The notes under the pieces were generated by a model. That model was not told the DNA's origin, ran no database searches, and saw nothing but the letters and a program-made list of their open reading frames with translations. From positions 76,400,501-76,464,500 of the forward strand of contig CM044316.1 of assembly GCA_024291935.2 (NCBI GenBank): a stretch of DNA of 64,000 nucleotides. Reading direction: 5' to 3'. Source of the stretch: Okapia johnstoni. Taxonomy: Eukaryota; Chordata; Mammalia; Artiodactyla; Giraffidae. Position 1 is the stretch's first letter. The number at the start of each line of letters is the position of its first letter. Shown here one piece after another: positions 47,039-58,251 of this stretch. The position numbers and the translations under genes were made by a program.

Positions 47039-49092
47039 GTTGTTGTTGTTCAGTGGCTCAGTCGTGTCTGACTCTTTGCAACCCCATGGATTGTAGCACC
47101 CCAGGCTTCCCTGTCCTTCGCTATCTCCTGGAGTTTGCTCAAACTCATGTCCATTGAAATGGTAATGCCACTCAACTGTTTCGTCTTCTGTTGTCCCCTT
47201 CCCCTCCTGCCCTCAGTCTTTCCCAGTGTCGGAGTCTTTTCCAATGAGTGGGCTTTCACATCAGGTGGCCAAAGTATTGGAGTTCAGTTTCAGCATCAGT
47301 CCTTCCAATGATTATTCAGGGTTGATTTCCTTTAGGATTGACAAGTTTGATCTCCTTGTGTCCAAGGGACTCTCAAGAGTCTTCTCCAGCACCACAGTTG
47401 GAAAGCATCAATTCTTCAGTGCTCAGTCTTCTTTGTGGTCCAACACTCACATTCACACATGTCTACTGGAAAAACCATAGCTTTGACTGTATGCACATTT
47501 GTCAACAAAGTGATGTCTCTGCTTTTTAATAAGCTGTCTAGGTTTGTCATAGCTTTTCTTCCAAGCAGCAAATGTCTTTGAATGTCATGGCTGCAGTCAC
47601 CATCTTCAATGATTTTGGAGCCCAAGAAAATAAAGTCTGTCACTGTTTTCATTTTTTCCCCATCTATTTGCCTTGAAGTGATGGGACCAGATGGCATGAT
47701 CTTCTGTTTTTGAATGTTGAGTTTTAAGCCAGCTTTTCACTCTCCTGTTACACCCTCATGAAGAGACTCTTTAGTTCCTCTTCACTTTCTGCCATTAGGG
47801 TGGTGTCATCAACATATCCGAGGCTACTGATATTTCCCCCGGCGATCTTGATTCCAGCTTGCGCTTCATCCAACCCAGCATATCACATGATGTACTCTGC
47901 ATACAAGTTAAATAAGCAGGGTGACAATATACAGCCTTGATGTACTCCTTTCTCAATTTGGAACCTGTCCGTTGTTCCATGTCCGGTTCTAGCTGTTGAT
48001 TCTTGAGCTTCATACGGGTTTCTCAGGAGGCAGGTAAGGTGGTCTAGTATTCCCATCTCTTGAAGAATTTTCCAGTTTGTTGTGATCCACACAGTCAAAG
48101 GCTTTAGTGTAGTCAATGAAGCAGAAGTGGATGTTTTTCTGTAATTTTGTTGCTTTTACTATGATCCAACAGATGTTGGCTATTTGATCTCTGGTTCCTC
48201 TGTCTTTTCTAAATCCAGCTTGTATATCTGGAATTTCTTGGTTCATGTACTGTTGAAGCCAACTTGAAGGATTTTGCTAGCATGTGAAATGAGTGTAATG
48301 GTGCAGTAGTTTGAACATTCTTTGGCATTGCCCTTCTTTTGGATTGGAATGAAAACTGATGTTTTCCAGTCCTGTGGCCACTGGTGAGTTTTCCAAATTT
48401 GCTGGCATATTGAGTGCTGCACTTTCACATCACCATCTTTTAGGACTTGAAATAGCTCAGCTGGAATTCTATCACCTCTACTAGCTTTGTTTGTCATAGT
48501 GCTTCCTAAGGCCCACTTGACTTCACACTCCAGAATGTCTGGCTCTAGGTGAGTGATCACACCATAGTGGTTATCCAGGTCATTAAGGCTTTTTTTTTGT
48601 ATAGTTCTTCTGTGTATTGTTGCCACCATCTTCTTAATATCTTCTGCTTCTGTTAGGTCCATACCATTTCTGTCCTTTTATTGTGCCCATCTCTGCATGA
48701 AATGTTCCCTTGGTATCTCTAATTTCCTTTTAGAGATCTCTAGTCTTTCCCATTCTATTGTTTTCCTCTATTTCTTTACATTTTCCACTCAGGAAAGCTT
48801 TCTTATCTCTCCTTGCTATTCTTTGGAACTCTGCATTCAGATGGGTTTATCTTTCCTTTTCTTCTTTGCCTTTCATTTCTCTTCTTTTCTCAGCTGTTAC
48901 TAAGGTCTCCTCAGACAGCCGTTTTGCCTTCTTGCATTTCTTTTCTTTGGGAATGGTTTTGATCACCACCTCCTGTACAATGTTACAAACCTCTGTCCAT
49001 AGTTCTTCTGGCACTCTATCAGATCTAATTCCTTCAATCTCTCTGTAACTTCCACAGTATAATCAGAAGGGATTTGATTTAGGTCACACTTT
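47039..49092 (-). mobile_element. BovB LINE, ~2 kb, antisense, decayed
   Basis: The longest co-linear BovB here. From the 3' end (GTTGTTCAGTGGCTCAGTCG) it extends upstream through the RT gene to the stretch just after the endonuclease domain. On the minus strand CFIDYTKAFDCVD (RT motif A, about 48010-48246) and GVHQGCILSP (motif B, about 47883-48116) are seen in different frames. Many frameshifts and stops make it inactive. It is more diverged than the other BovB copies. Confidence 0.9.
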
Positions 49093-49435
49093 CACTTACC
49101 CTGATCTACTTTATGTCCAGTGCATAATCACTTCTGCTTCTATTCTATCATTTAGCTGAAAATACATGTTTTAAAAAGTGACAGAAAATATATTTGGAAT
49201 CAAGCAATAAATAGTTCTAAAAAAATCACTCCCTCTGGCCAGAAATGCTCCACTGATAATACACATGACTGGGAAATGATGAGTTCTCATCCCAGTCACA
49301 CCATGATTAACACTGATTAAGCTTCTTAGCCATCTGTGCTAAATAGCCTTAGTTAGGTCACAGGATAGGATAAATTAAATATAATGTGGTTCAAGTGTAA
49401 CAAATAATATCCCTATATTTAACAGAAATACATTC
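49093..49435. other. Unclassified DNA
   Basis: No gene or nameable repeat. Confidence 0.4.
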
Positions 49436-49439
49436 TTCA

Positions 49440-50345
49440 TCACAGGGGTTCTCAAATCCTGCTGTAGTAGAACTGCCAGTATCAAGCCCCTACTTTCTTG
49501 GCATCCACCTATTCTACGCAAGCAGTGGCCTGTCACTGCTAACACTAGTTACCCTCTGCCTGAGGGCTTTCTCTGGCCAGCACAGACGCTCAGGCTGTAC
49601 AGAGTGCAGTTTGGAGGTGTTTGTGAGGAGATGCTTTCAGAAGCTGCCTTCAGCCAAGGGCAAGCGTGGGCTGAAGGAATGAAGACCACAGTTTCTGTGT
49701 CCCTCAGGTGAGCCACCACCCGGGGGCTCTGTGCAATCGCTCAGACCTCCGTGGTAGGACTGAGCCCCAGTTGCTTTTAGCAGTAGTCAGCTCATTAACA
49801 CAACATATTCTGTATTAATTTCCTTCCCTTCCCTACTCTCCTATTGAAATTTCCCAGATGTCCTCCCAAATAAACACTTTAACACTCAAGTCCTAGTTTC
49901 AGTGTCTGCTTCTCAGTTCAGTTCAGTTCAGTCACTCAGTCGTGTCCGACTCCTTGCAACCCCATGCATCGCAGCACGCCAGGCCTCCCTGTCCATCACC
50001 AACTCCCGGAGTTTACCCAAACTCATGTCCATGGAGTCGGTGATGCCATCCAGCCATCTCATCCTCTGTCGTCCCCTTCTCCTCCTGCCCCCAAATCCTT
50101 CCCAGCATCAGAGTCTTTTCCAGTGAGTCAACTCTTCGCATGAGGTGGCCAAAATATTGGAGTTTCAGCTTTAGCATCAGTCCTTCCAATGAACACCCAG
50201 GACTGATTTCCTTTAGGATGGACTGGTTGGATCTCCTTGCAGTCCAAGGGACTCTCAAGAGTCTTCTCCAACATCACAGTTCAAAAGCATCAATTCTTCA
50301 GCACTCAGCTTTCTTCTGGGGAAACCCAAATTAGGATACCTGGTA
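49440..50345 (+). repeat. LTR-like element interrupted by BovB
   Basis: The left part is comparatively GC-rich and ends CCTCCCAAATAAACACTTTA and CAGTGTCTGCTTCT. The last bases resume after the BovB with TCTGGGGAAACCCAAATTAG. It contains an AATAAA signal close to its 3' end, as in an LTR. Family unresolved; related to the element at 45.5-45.95 kb. Confidence 0.4.
49914..50318 (-). mobile_element. BovB LINE, 3' end, antisense
   Basis: CAGTTCAGTTCAGTTCAGTC 3' end, truncated after CACTCAGCTTTCTT. About 400 bases, near consensus; short flanking CTTCT repeats. Confidence 0.92.
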
Positions 50346-50868
50346 TATAAACCAATGCCAATTTTTAAAAATCCATGGAAAAATGGAAGAGAAGGACATA
50401 ATATATACAATGCACATTTCATGAAGCTAAATTTATGTGATTCAAAAGATTTTTTTTCCCGATATTGATTCTTCTGTTTTCTCTCTCTTTCTTCTTCTCT
50501 CCCTGTCCCCTATGCCCTGATCTCCCTTTTTACTATTTCTGACCTGAAATGTCTTTTCTTTTTATATAGAGTTGTAGAAAATTGTCGTTAATAGTAACAA
50601 AATATTCCCCACTTCACAAAATTCACATTTCAGTAGTTTTTGTTGTGCTTTAGTATTCTGTAAAATCTAGAAAACTAGAAGTTACTGCTATATATACTAT
50701 GTGTTATATTTCATTGTTATTTTCACAATTAGATAAAGAATGAAGAGAAACTTAAAATATTAAAAAGTTTGTTAAGATAACAAGTGAAATTGAGTTCTTC
50801 AAAAACATGTATTAAGAATTAACTATAGTTAGAAATATCTTAGAAAGATAGTTTTAGTTAGGTTAAGG
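50346..50868. other. Unclassified DNA
   Basis: AT-rich, no gene or nameable repeat. Confidence 0.4.
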
Positions 50869-50879
50869 TTCATCACCCA

Positions 50880-51097
50880 TGGGATTCCCTGGTGGTTCAG
50901 ATGGTAAAGTGTCTGCCCGCAGTGTGGGAGACCTGGGTTCGATCCCCAGGTCGAGAAGATCCCCTGGAGAAGGAAATGGCAACCCACTCCAGTACTCTTG
51001 CCTAGAAAATTCCATGGATGGAGAAGCCTGGTGGACTACAGTCCATGGGGTCACAAAGAGTCTGACACGACTGAGCGACTTCACTTTCACTTTCACT
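50880..51097 (+). repeat. Bov-tA SINE with target-site duplication
   Basis: Complete head GGGATTCCCTGGTGGTTCAG, Bov-A body and (TTTCAC)n tail. Flanked by TTCATCACCCA at 50869-50879 and 51098-51108. Near consensus. Confidence 0.95.
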
Positions 51098-51108
51098 TTC
51101 ATCACCCA

Positions 51109-52390
51109 CTTTTTCTGATGTACTTAAAACTCTCACCTTATTTTATCTATAATTATCTCAAGGTGCTATCTAACCTTTCATTGTATAGTTATTTTAAAGC
51201 CTATTAAAGGGGCTTATGTGTTTGATGTACTAACTAAATTTAGAGAGGATTGGGTTACTGGGAGCTTCTCCAGCAGATCCAAGAAAGCAACCAGAATTAA
51301 AAGACTTTGCAAAATTCCTAAGGTGAAGAGGCCAAAGGCTGGTTGGATTCCGTGACTCTGTTTCAGGTGGTATTTAAACTGTTTCAGGTGTTTCAGGTAG
51401 TATTTAAATTGTTGCCACAGGGGCAAGAATAGGAGTTAATTATGAGGAAAATGTGAACAGGAGTCTGACACCACCCTGAGTCTCCCACTTCCCTTCCCCT
51501 AAAACTATTCTGCTTCCTTTTTTCTTTTACTTCTAGCATGGTGCATTATCATGTAAAGGAATCCAGGTGCAGAAAGGAAACACAGAGGAAGCTAGTAGAC
51601 ATAAAAAACAAACTAGCAATGATGAAGGGGAAAACGTTCTGATATAGAATAATGAAAAGTTAACAAAGACCAAAAGATAAAAAACAAACAATAAAAGATG
51701 AACACATTTTTCTACTCTTTCAAAAGAAGGGATATTTATTCTCAATCCAATTGATCTAAGCACCTTTAACCATATATAAGTTTAAATGTTTTAAGAGGGC
51801 TCTAATAATTTTCTTTAAAGTTTATTTTACAGCCTCAGTTTGTACTATTCTTTAATTTCTCCATGGTGTTTTCTTCAAGCTTATTTAGTTATTATACCAC
51901 ATACTGTAATCTCTGAAGAGCTATTTACTTTTTCATCAAAATAATTTCCATTAACCTATATCTCCTCAATGTTATTTGCTCAAAACATCTTCCTAGTAAG
52001 GAAATTTATGCTCTTGAAAATTTTAAGATGAGGCCAACAAATGCTCTAAGGATATTAGAGGTTACGAGTAAAATTTTGAAGTCAATGAAACCTTTTGACA
52101 TTATTTACAGAAACTTGGAAGTCTATTTGTTTAGCTGAATGTGTACTTGGGCATGAAACACAATTATGCTCTTTATCACTTCTTGCTTAGTATTCCCCTC
52201 AGAAATGTTCTCTGAAATTGTATTACTGAGTCAGTTATCTTTTCACATATTGAAGTATCAAATCTGTAACATATTTTAGGGTGTATTATATTCATATTTG
52301 AGTTGCCAGTAAAATCAAAATGAGTCAAGTCATTTTTTAGAAAATTAAGTGTTCAGATTCTTTTTACCCATGTCTTTGCCCAGCATTTCT
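51109..52390. other. Unclassified AT-rich intergenic DNA
   Basis: About 1.3 kb. It holds an imperfect local duplication around 51360-51415 (TGTTTCAGGTGGTATTTAAA and TGTTTCAGGTAGTATTTAAA). No gene recognised. Confidence 0.45.
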
Positions 52391-52395
52391 GATTA

Positions 52396-53030
52396 TTTGT
52401 TGTTGCTCCATTGCTAAGTCATGTATGACTCTGGGAGCCCATAACTGCAGCATGCCAGGCTTTCCTGTCCTTCACCATCTCCCAGAGTTTGCTCAAACTC
52501 ATGTCCATTGAGTCAGTGATGCCATCCAGCCATCTCATCCTCTGTCACCCCCTTCTCCTCTTGCCCTCAAATCTTTCTGAACATCAGGGTCTTTTCCAAT
52601 GAGTCGGCTCTTTGCATTAGGTGGCCAAAGTATTGGAGCTTCAGTTTCAGCATCAGTGCTTTCAATGAATATTCAGGGTTGATCTCCTTTAGGATTGACT
52701 GGATGGATCTCCTTGCAGTCCAAGGGACTCTCAAGTCTTCTCTAGCACTACAGTTCAAAAGCATCAATGCTTTAGTGCTCAGCTTTCTTTATTGTCCAAC
52801 TCGCACAATCATACATGACTACTGAAAAGACATAGCTTTGACTATACAGACTTTTGTCAGCAAAGTGATATCTGTGCTGCTTAATACGCTCTCTAGGTTT
52901 GTCATAGCTTTTCTTCCAAGGAGCAAGAGTCTCTGAATTTCATGGCTGCAGTCACCATTTGCAGTGATCTTGGAATTCAAGAAAATAAAATCTGTTACTG
53001 TTTCCATTTTTTCCCCATCTATTTGCCATC
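52396..53030 (-). mobile_element. BovB LINE, 3' part, antisense, old
   Basis: TGTTGTTGCTCCATTGCTAA marks the diverged 3' end. It runs to TTTTTCCCCATCTATTTGCC. Frames are broken. Confidence 0.9.
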
Positions 53031-53075
53031 TATTATTTATTCTTCATTAAATGCTGTTTAATTCCATATCTGAAG

Positions 53076-53328
53076 TTTAGTTCAGTTCAGTCGCTCAGTC
53101 GTGTCCGACTCTTTGCGACCCCATGAATTGCAGCACGCCAGGCCTCTCTGTCCATCACCAACTCCCGGAGTCTACCCAAACCCATGTCCATCGAGTCAGT
53201 GATGCCATCCAATCATCTCATCCTCTGTTGTCCCCTTCTCCTCCTGCCCCCAATCCTACCCAGCATTAAGGTCTTTTCCAGTGAGTCAACTCTTCCCATG
53301 AGGTGGCCAAAATATTGGAGTTTCAGCA
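53076..53328 (-). mobile_element. BovB LINE, 3' end, antisense, young
   Basis: AGTTCAGTTCAGTCGCTCAG to TATTGGAGTTTCAGC, about 250 bases, close to consensus and clearly younger than the BovB 45 bases to its left. Confidence 0.92.
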
Positions 53329-54606
53329 ACTTTTCTCAAATCACAGATATCAAAGATTGTTTTACTACGAGTAAAAGCTATTTGGAATTTTCCTCTCTTT
53401 TTTTGTATATTGTTCTGTTTTTCAGTGCCTCTCTGTTTAATATTATCTGTGAATTTAATTAGCAGACTGTTTACTTCCCTTTGTTAATTAATGTTACATA
53501 ACACCACACCTAACATCAGTCCCTGCAGAAACCCTGTAATGCCTCTCTCCAAATAAATGTTTCATTTTTTAAAAAATGTTCTTCAGTTTTTGACTTATGA
53601 AACCTCAAGGAGTACATTATCTATGTCAGGAAATTCAAGGGCTTGGAAGGAAAGGGAAACACAGAGATAGAAATTGAGGGAGAAATTAGCAGAAAAAAAA
53701 TTAGATTGTAGAGATTATAAATGAAAGTCGGAGAGGTCAAGGTAAATAGAAAAAGAAAAAAGGCAATAGAAAAAAATAAAAAAGGCAAAACATTTAGACT
53801 TTTTTGGAAAAAAATAAGTCACTGAAGACAGAAGACTGATTTAAAGGAGTACACAAAGAATAATAAAGATCAAGGCCTAGATCCATCCAATAAACAGAAT
53901 GTGTAAAAAATTTGAAAATATCTCATCAGAAATGTGTGGTAATCTCTTTAGATGGAAAAGACAACAGTACTCTAAGACTGAATATAATTTAAGACACTGG
54001 TATTAGGTTGATATATACATAGACAGAGTAGATCTCTCCCACTGGTTGAGCAACTGATGTCTAAAGATGTGAGCTGAACTAGTCTAGTATTTTTTAAAAG
54101 AATGGAGACCTGTTTAAAGCAATTGACAAAGATGCCTAGCATTAGGTTAGGCAGTAGGTTAGACTACAAGTTGTGTCTGCAGTGTAGGAACTAGAAAATA
54201 GTATACATAGGTATGTAATTGGTGTTGGATTGCATTAAATATTGACTTTTAGATGATAAAGAATTTCCAGAAAAGGGAATGGATGTAATTCTGCAAATTA
54301 GTGTGTCTGACCTGGAATCTCAGGCAGAATACCTATGCTGTGCGTTAACCCAGAGCTGATGATTTCCTGCCAGCCCAATGTCTTATGTTCAGAGGCTGAT
54401 GATGGCGTTGCATACCTTTTTCTTGTTTAGCATACTATATTGGTTCTTAAACGTAAATGTGCAAATTTGGAGAATTCATTAAAACAAGAGTACTGCATTT
54501 TTGATTCAAGAGGGTCTGCGGTGGGGGGTCTAAGAATTTGCATGTCTTACAAGTGCCTGGGATATTGCTGGTCTGAGATTATTCTTGTGATTAGTCAGTC
54601 CTTCAC
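53329..54606. other. Unclassified AT-rich intergenic DNA
   Basis: About 1.3 kb, A-rich around 53690-53810. No gene or nameable repeat. Confidence 0.45.
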
Positions 54607-54608
54607 TC

Positions 54609-56022
54609 ATGATGCTGCAAGTGCTGCACTCAATATGCCAACAAATTTGGAAAACTCAGCGGTGGCCACAGGACTGGAAAAGGTCAGTTTTCGTTCCAAT
54701 CCGAAAGAAAGGCAATGCCCAAGAATGCTCAAACTACTGCACAATTGCACTCATCTCACATGCTAGTAAAGTAATGCTCAAAATTCTCCAAGCCAGGCTT
54801 CAGCAATATGTGGACCGTGAACTTCCAGATGTTCAAGCTGGTTTTAGAAAAGGCAGAGGAACCAGAGATCAAATTGCCAACATCCGCTGGATCATCAAAA
54901 AAGCAAGAGAGTTCCAGAAAAACATCTATTTCTGCTTTATTGACTATGCCAAGGCCTTTGACTGTGTGGATCACAATAAAATGTGGAAAATTCTGAAAGA
55001 GATGGGAATACCAGACCATCTGACCTGTCTCTTGAGAAACCTATATGCAGGTCAGGAAGCAACAGTTAGAACTGGACATGGAACAACAGACTGGTTCCAA
55101 ATAGGAAAAGGAGTACGTGAAGGCTGTATATCGTCACCCTGCTTATTTAACTTATATGCAGAGTACATCATGAGAAACGCTGGGCTGGAAGAAACACAAG
55201 CTGGCATCAAGATTGCTGGGAGAAATATCAATAACCTAAGATATGCAGATGACACCACCCTTATGGCAGAAAGTGAAGAAGAACTAAAGAGCCTCTTGAT
55301 GAAAGTGAAAGAGGAGAGTGAAAAAGTAGGCTTAAAGCTCAACGTTCAGAAAACTAAGATCACGGCATCTGGTCCCATCACTTCATGGCAAATAGATGGG
55401 GAAACAGTGGAAACAGTGTCAGGCTTAATTTTTTGGGGCTCCAAAATCACCGCTGATGGTGATTGCAGCCATGAAATTAAAAGATGCTTACTCCTTGGAA
55501 GGAAGGTTATGGCCAACCTAGATAGCATATTTAAAAGCAGAGACATTACTTTGCCAACAAAAGTCCGTCTAGTCAAGGCTATGGTTTTCACAGTGGTCAT
55601 GTATGGATGTAAGAGTTGGACGGTGAAGAAAGCTGAGCGCCGCAGAATTGATGCTTTTGAACTGTGGTGTTGGAGAAGACTCTTGAGAGTCCCTTGGACT
55701 GCAAGGAGATCCAATCAATCCATCCTAAAGGAGAGCAATCCTGGGTGTTCATTGGAAGGACTGATGTTGAAGCTAAAACTCCAATACTTTGGCCACCTCA
55801 TGCGAAGAGTTGACTCATTGGAAAAGACCCTAATGCTGGATAGGATTGGGGGCGGGAGGAGAAGGGGACGACAGAGGATGAGATGGTTGGATGGCATCAC
55901 CGACTCGATGGACATGGGTTTGGATAGACTCCGGGAGTTGGTGATGGACAGAGAGGCCTGGCGTGCTGCAATTCATGGGGTCGCAAAGAGTCGGACATGA
56001 CTCAGCGACTGAACTGAATTGA
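54609..56022 (+). mobile_element. BovB LINE, 5'-truncated, RT frame open
   Basis: The copy begins inside the RT gene and continues to the 3' end (CGACTGAACTGAATTGAAA). A single 463-codon frame (54609-56000) covers the RT palm: motif [14 protein letters not shown] about residues 109-121, motif B region at 168-183, motif C YADD at 212-215, then the long C-terminal region with [18 protein letters not shown]. Motif B reads [10 protein letters not shown], while two sister copies in this window read GVRQGCILSP and GVHQGCILSP, so Gln and Leu are lost. The endonuclease and N-terminus are missing. It is not a host gene. Confidence 0.93.
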
Positions 56023-56315
56023 AAGGAATACATCTTGTGTGCACCTTGCCACCTCCTTTAGCTGTCTTTTCCTTTTTCCCTTGGCCTCTGTTACACAGCC
56101 CCTTCCCATCCTCAATGTGCTTCTTGTGGGTTTGACTATTACCCTTAGTAGAGAAAATATTAATCTCAGAGATCAATATTTAATGGTATTTAATGTGAGA
56201 TTCCTCCTAGGAGAACGTAAAATAAAAGCAAAATGTATGAATCCAAGAGGTCTAATCACAGATACTGGAATTTCAAAAAAAAATAGAAATGATTCCTCCA
56301 CCTACCTGTATGCAT
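56023..56315. other. Unclassified DNA
   Basis: No gene or nameable repeat. Confidence 0.4.
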
Positions 56316-56317
56316 TT

Positions 56318-56540
56318 GTTGTTGAGTCGCTCATTTGTGTCCCACCCTTTTGCGACCCCATGAACTGTACCTGGCCAGATTCTTCTGTCCATGGGATGTC
56401 CATGTGTTCTTCCCTCCTCCCAGGCAAGAACACTGGAATAGGTTGCCATTTTCTTCTCTGGATCTTCCCCAACCAGTGATCAAACCTCCGTCTGTCATTG
56501 CAAGCGGATTCTTTACAGCTGAGCTACCAGAGGAGCACAC
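56318..56540 (-). repeat. Bov-tA SINE, antisense
   Basis: TTGTTGAGTCGCTCATTTGT begins the antisense Bov-A body. The tRNA-like head ends near GAGCTACCAGAGGAG. Moderately diverged. Confidence 0.88.
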
Positions 56541-57094
56541 GTTTATCCATATTCCAGTATAAAAGACAAAACCCATTGTCTTTGGATATATAAAGGGTGA
56601 AATTTCAGTTTATTATTTTTGAGCATACATAATTGTAACTGACGCTTTGTCTCCTTGACATTTGCCAGTTGAAACTGCTCTGTACATTCACACGTGTATC
56701 GTGGAGTGTGCCCTGCCGTGTTTTGTGTTTTGCGGGAAAAAGTGCATTGATTAGTGTTGTCTGGGGCACATTTCCTCTCCAGGCCTTATTATACCCAACA
56801 GACCTGCAGTGGCAAAGGTAGTGTATGTGGGTGTGAAGAAAGGGAAAATAAAGAAAAAAGAATACAGGGAGAGTCGGAGAAGACAACAAAACACGTACAG
56901 TGACAGAAATTCGACTTCACAACCACTGTTGGTACTAAAATTCTTAGCCCTCCCCGTATGTCTCCCCCGTTATCCATTTTGTTCTGAGTCTTAGAACCTA
57001 TTTTTAAAATTTTCATTTTATTTTTTTAGCTTGAAATAGTCATATAGTCATTTATATAATGAAAAGAGAACGGAAACACTAGTAGGACTCTCTC
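56541..57094. other. Upstream flank of the RASA1 CpG island
   Basis: Repeat-free as far as I can see and of intermediate GC. It may contain distal promoter elements, but no specific site is strong enough to call. Confidence 0.4.
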
Positions 57095-57553
57095 GGACTT
57101 CCAGGCAGGTACCCCTCCAACCGCCACCACCACGGGCCTCGGCCGTCGGGTTTCTTTGCCACCGGCCACGGCGTCCGCTCTACCGGTCGGGACGCGAGGA
57201 ACTGGCTTCGCCGCATCTTCCTTTCTCTTTGCCTCCCTTGTCCTCCCGCTTCAAGAATCCCTCCTCGTCGCTCACAGTTTTTTACCGCGCTGAGCGGCCG
57301 CGTGCTGGGGACTCACTCCTCCCCTCCGCCGCCTAACCCGCCTCTCAGACAAAGCCCGGTCAGGCAGGCGCGCGCCACCGGCCACACCGACCGGCGAGGC
57401 GGCCGCGCCGCCACGCGCTCCCCTCGGCTCGGGACGGCGAGCGCGGCCGCACACCGCGCGTCCCCGCCGCTTCCTTCCCTCCAGAGTCCTCCTTTTCCTC
57501 CTCCAGACCCAGCGCGGCCTCCCCACCCCAACCCGCCGCCTCCGCGCGGGGAG

Positions 57554-57565
57554 TGCGCCTGCGCA
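57554..57565. promoter_or_regulatory. NRF1-like palindromic site
   Basis: TGCGCCTGCGCA fits the NRF1 consensus with one common substitution. It lies about 675 bases upstream of the RASA1 ATG inside the CpG island. Confidence 0.65.
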
Positions 57566-57697
57566 GAAGCTGCCCTCTCGCCCCTCCTTCCCCGCCCTTC
57601 CTTCCCTCCGCCCCTCCTCCTGTGCCCCGCCTTCCTTTCTCTTGTCGATGTCATTTAGCGCTCCAGGTTGGGAGCCTTTCGGTTGATTTCCCCGCTA

Positions 57698-57708
57698 CCC
57701 CGCCCCCC
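57698..57708 (-). promoter_or_regulatory. GC box (Sp1-type)
   Basis: CCCCGCCCCCC is a strong Sp/KLF GC box on the minus strand. Weaker C-rich boxes lie at about 57590-57635. Confidence 0.65.
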
Positions 57709-57842
57709 TTCCTCTTTTTCTCCCCACCCCTCCCGCCTCAGCCCGGTGGAGGATGAGGCGGCTGCAGTGGCCCCAGTCCCTGCAGCGGCACCGGCGGTGG
57801 TTGCGGTGGGGGTGGCCGGAACTGGGGTGGTGAAGAAGCGGT

Positions 57843-57863
57843 GGCGGCGGCGGCGGCGGCGGC
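57843..57863 (+). repeat. (GGC)n tract in promoter or 5' UTR
   Basis: Seven GGC units upstream of the RASA1 start codon. A second, shorter GGC tract is at about 58088-58099. They may form GC-rich secondary structure and vary in length. Confidence 0.85.
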
Positions 57864-57953
57864 TGAGGGAGCAGCAGCCGCCCTAAGCCGCTTTCCCCCC
57901 CACCTCGCTTCCCTTCCTCTTTAGTGCAGCCAGGAAGTTTTTCGCTTCTGTGC

Positions 57954-58139
57954 ATGTGTGTGTGGGGGGGTGTGGAAGGTGAAGGTTTGGGCGGCGTTTG
58001 TGCAGGCGTTGGGGCTTTTTTGCCCACTTCTCTTCCCGTAACCCGGGGAGCTCCCGAGCCTGGGCTGTGGCCCGGAGAGGGGGCGCGGCGGCGGCGGCGG
58101 GCTCTCTCCTTTTGTTGTTTCCTCCGCCCGGGGAGCTGA
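57954..58139 (+). other. Possible upstream ORF before RASA1
   Basis: An ATG in the GCATGTGTG context opens a frame of about 61 codons that stops 100 bases before the RASA1 ATG. It is only relevant if transcription starts upstream of it. A second, 26-codon candidate begins at 57753. No product similarity is recognised. Confidence 0.35.
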
Positions 58140-58239
58140 AGAGGGGACGCGCCTGGGTGGGGCGGCTCGGAGCCCGGGCCTGGTGGCCCCCGGGGGCTCC
58201 CGGGCGGGCAGGGTAGGGCCGCGTAGAGCGGGCTTCAAC

Positions 58240-58251
58240 ATGATGGCGGCC
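58240..58251 (+). promoter_or_regulatory. RASA1: YY1-like motif over the start codon
   Basis: ATGATGGCGGCC contains GATGGCGGC, the core of a YY1 site, at the initiation codon. YY1 motifs overlapping the start codon are known in a class of TATA-less mammalian promoters. Confidence 0.45.

Noticed and set aside
50880..50960. tRNA-like heads of Bov-tA and CHR SINEs as tRNA genes
   Set aside because: They retain A/B-box-like sequence but lack a full cloverleaf and mature 3' end. They are tRNA-derived SINE heads.
56039..56479. 146-codon open frame before the CpG island
   Set aside because: It runs through unclassified sequence into an antisense Bov-tA SINE; no protein similarity.
57095..57700. 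Divergent gene start on the minus strand of the RASA1 CpG island
   Set aside because: No coding exon with a donor site could be recognised on the minus strand. Bidirectional transcription remains possible but is unsupported by sequence.
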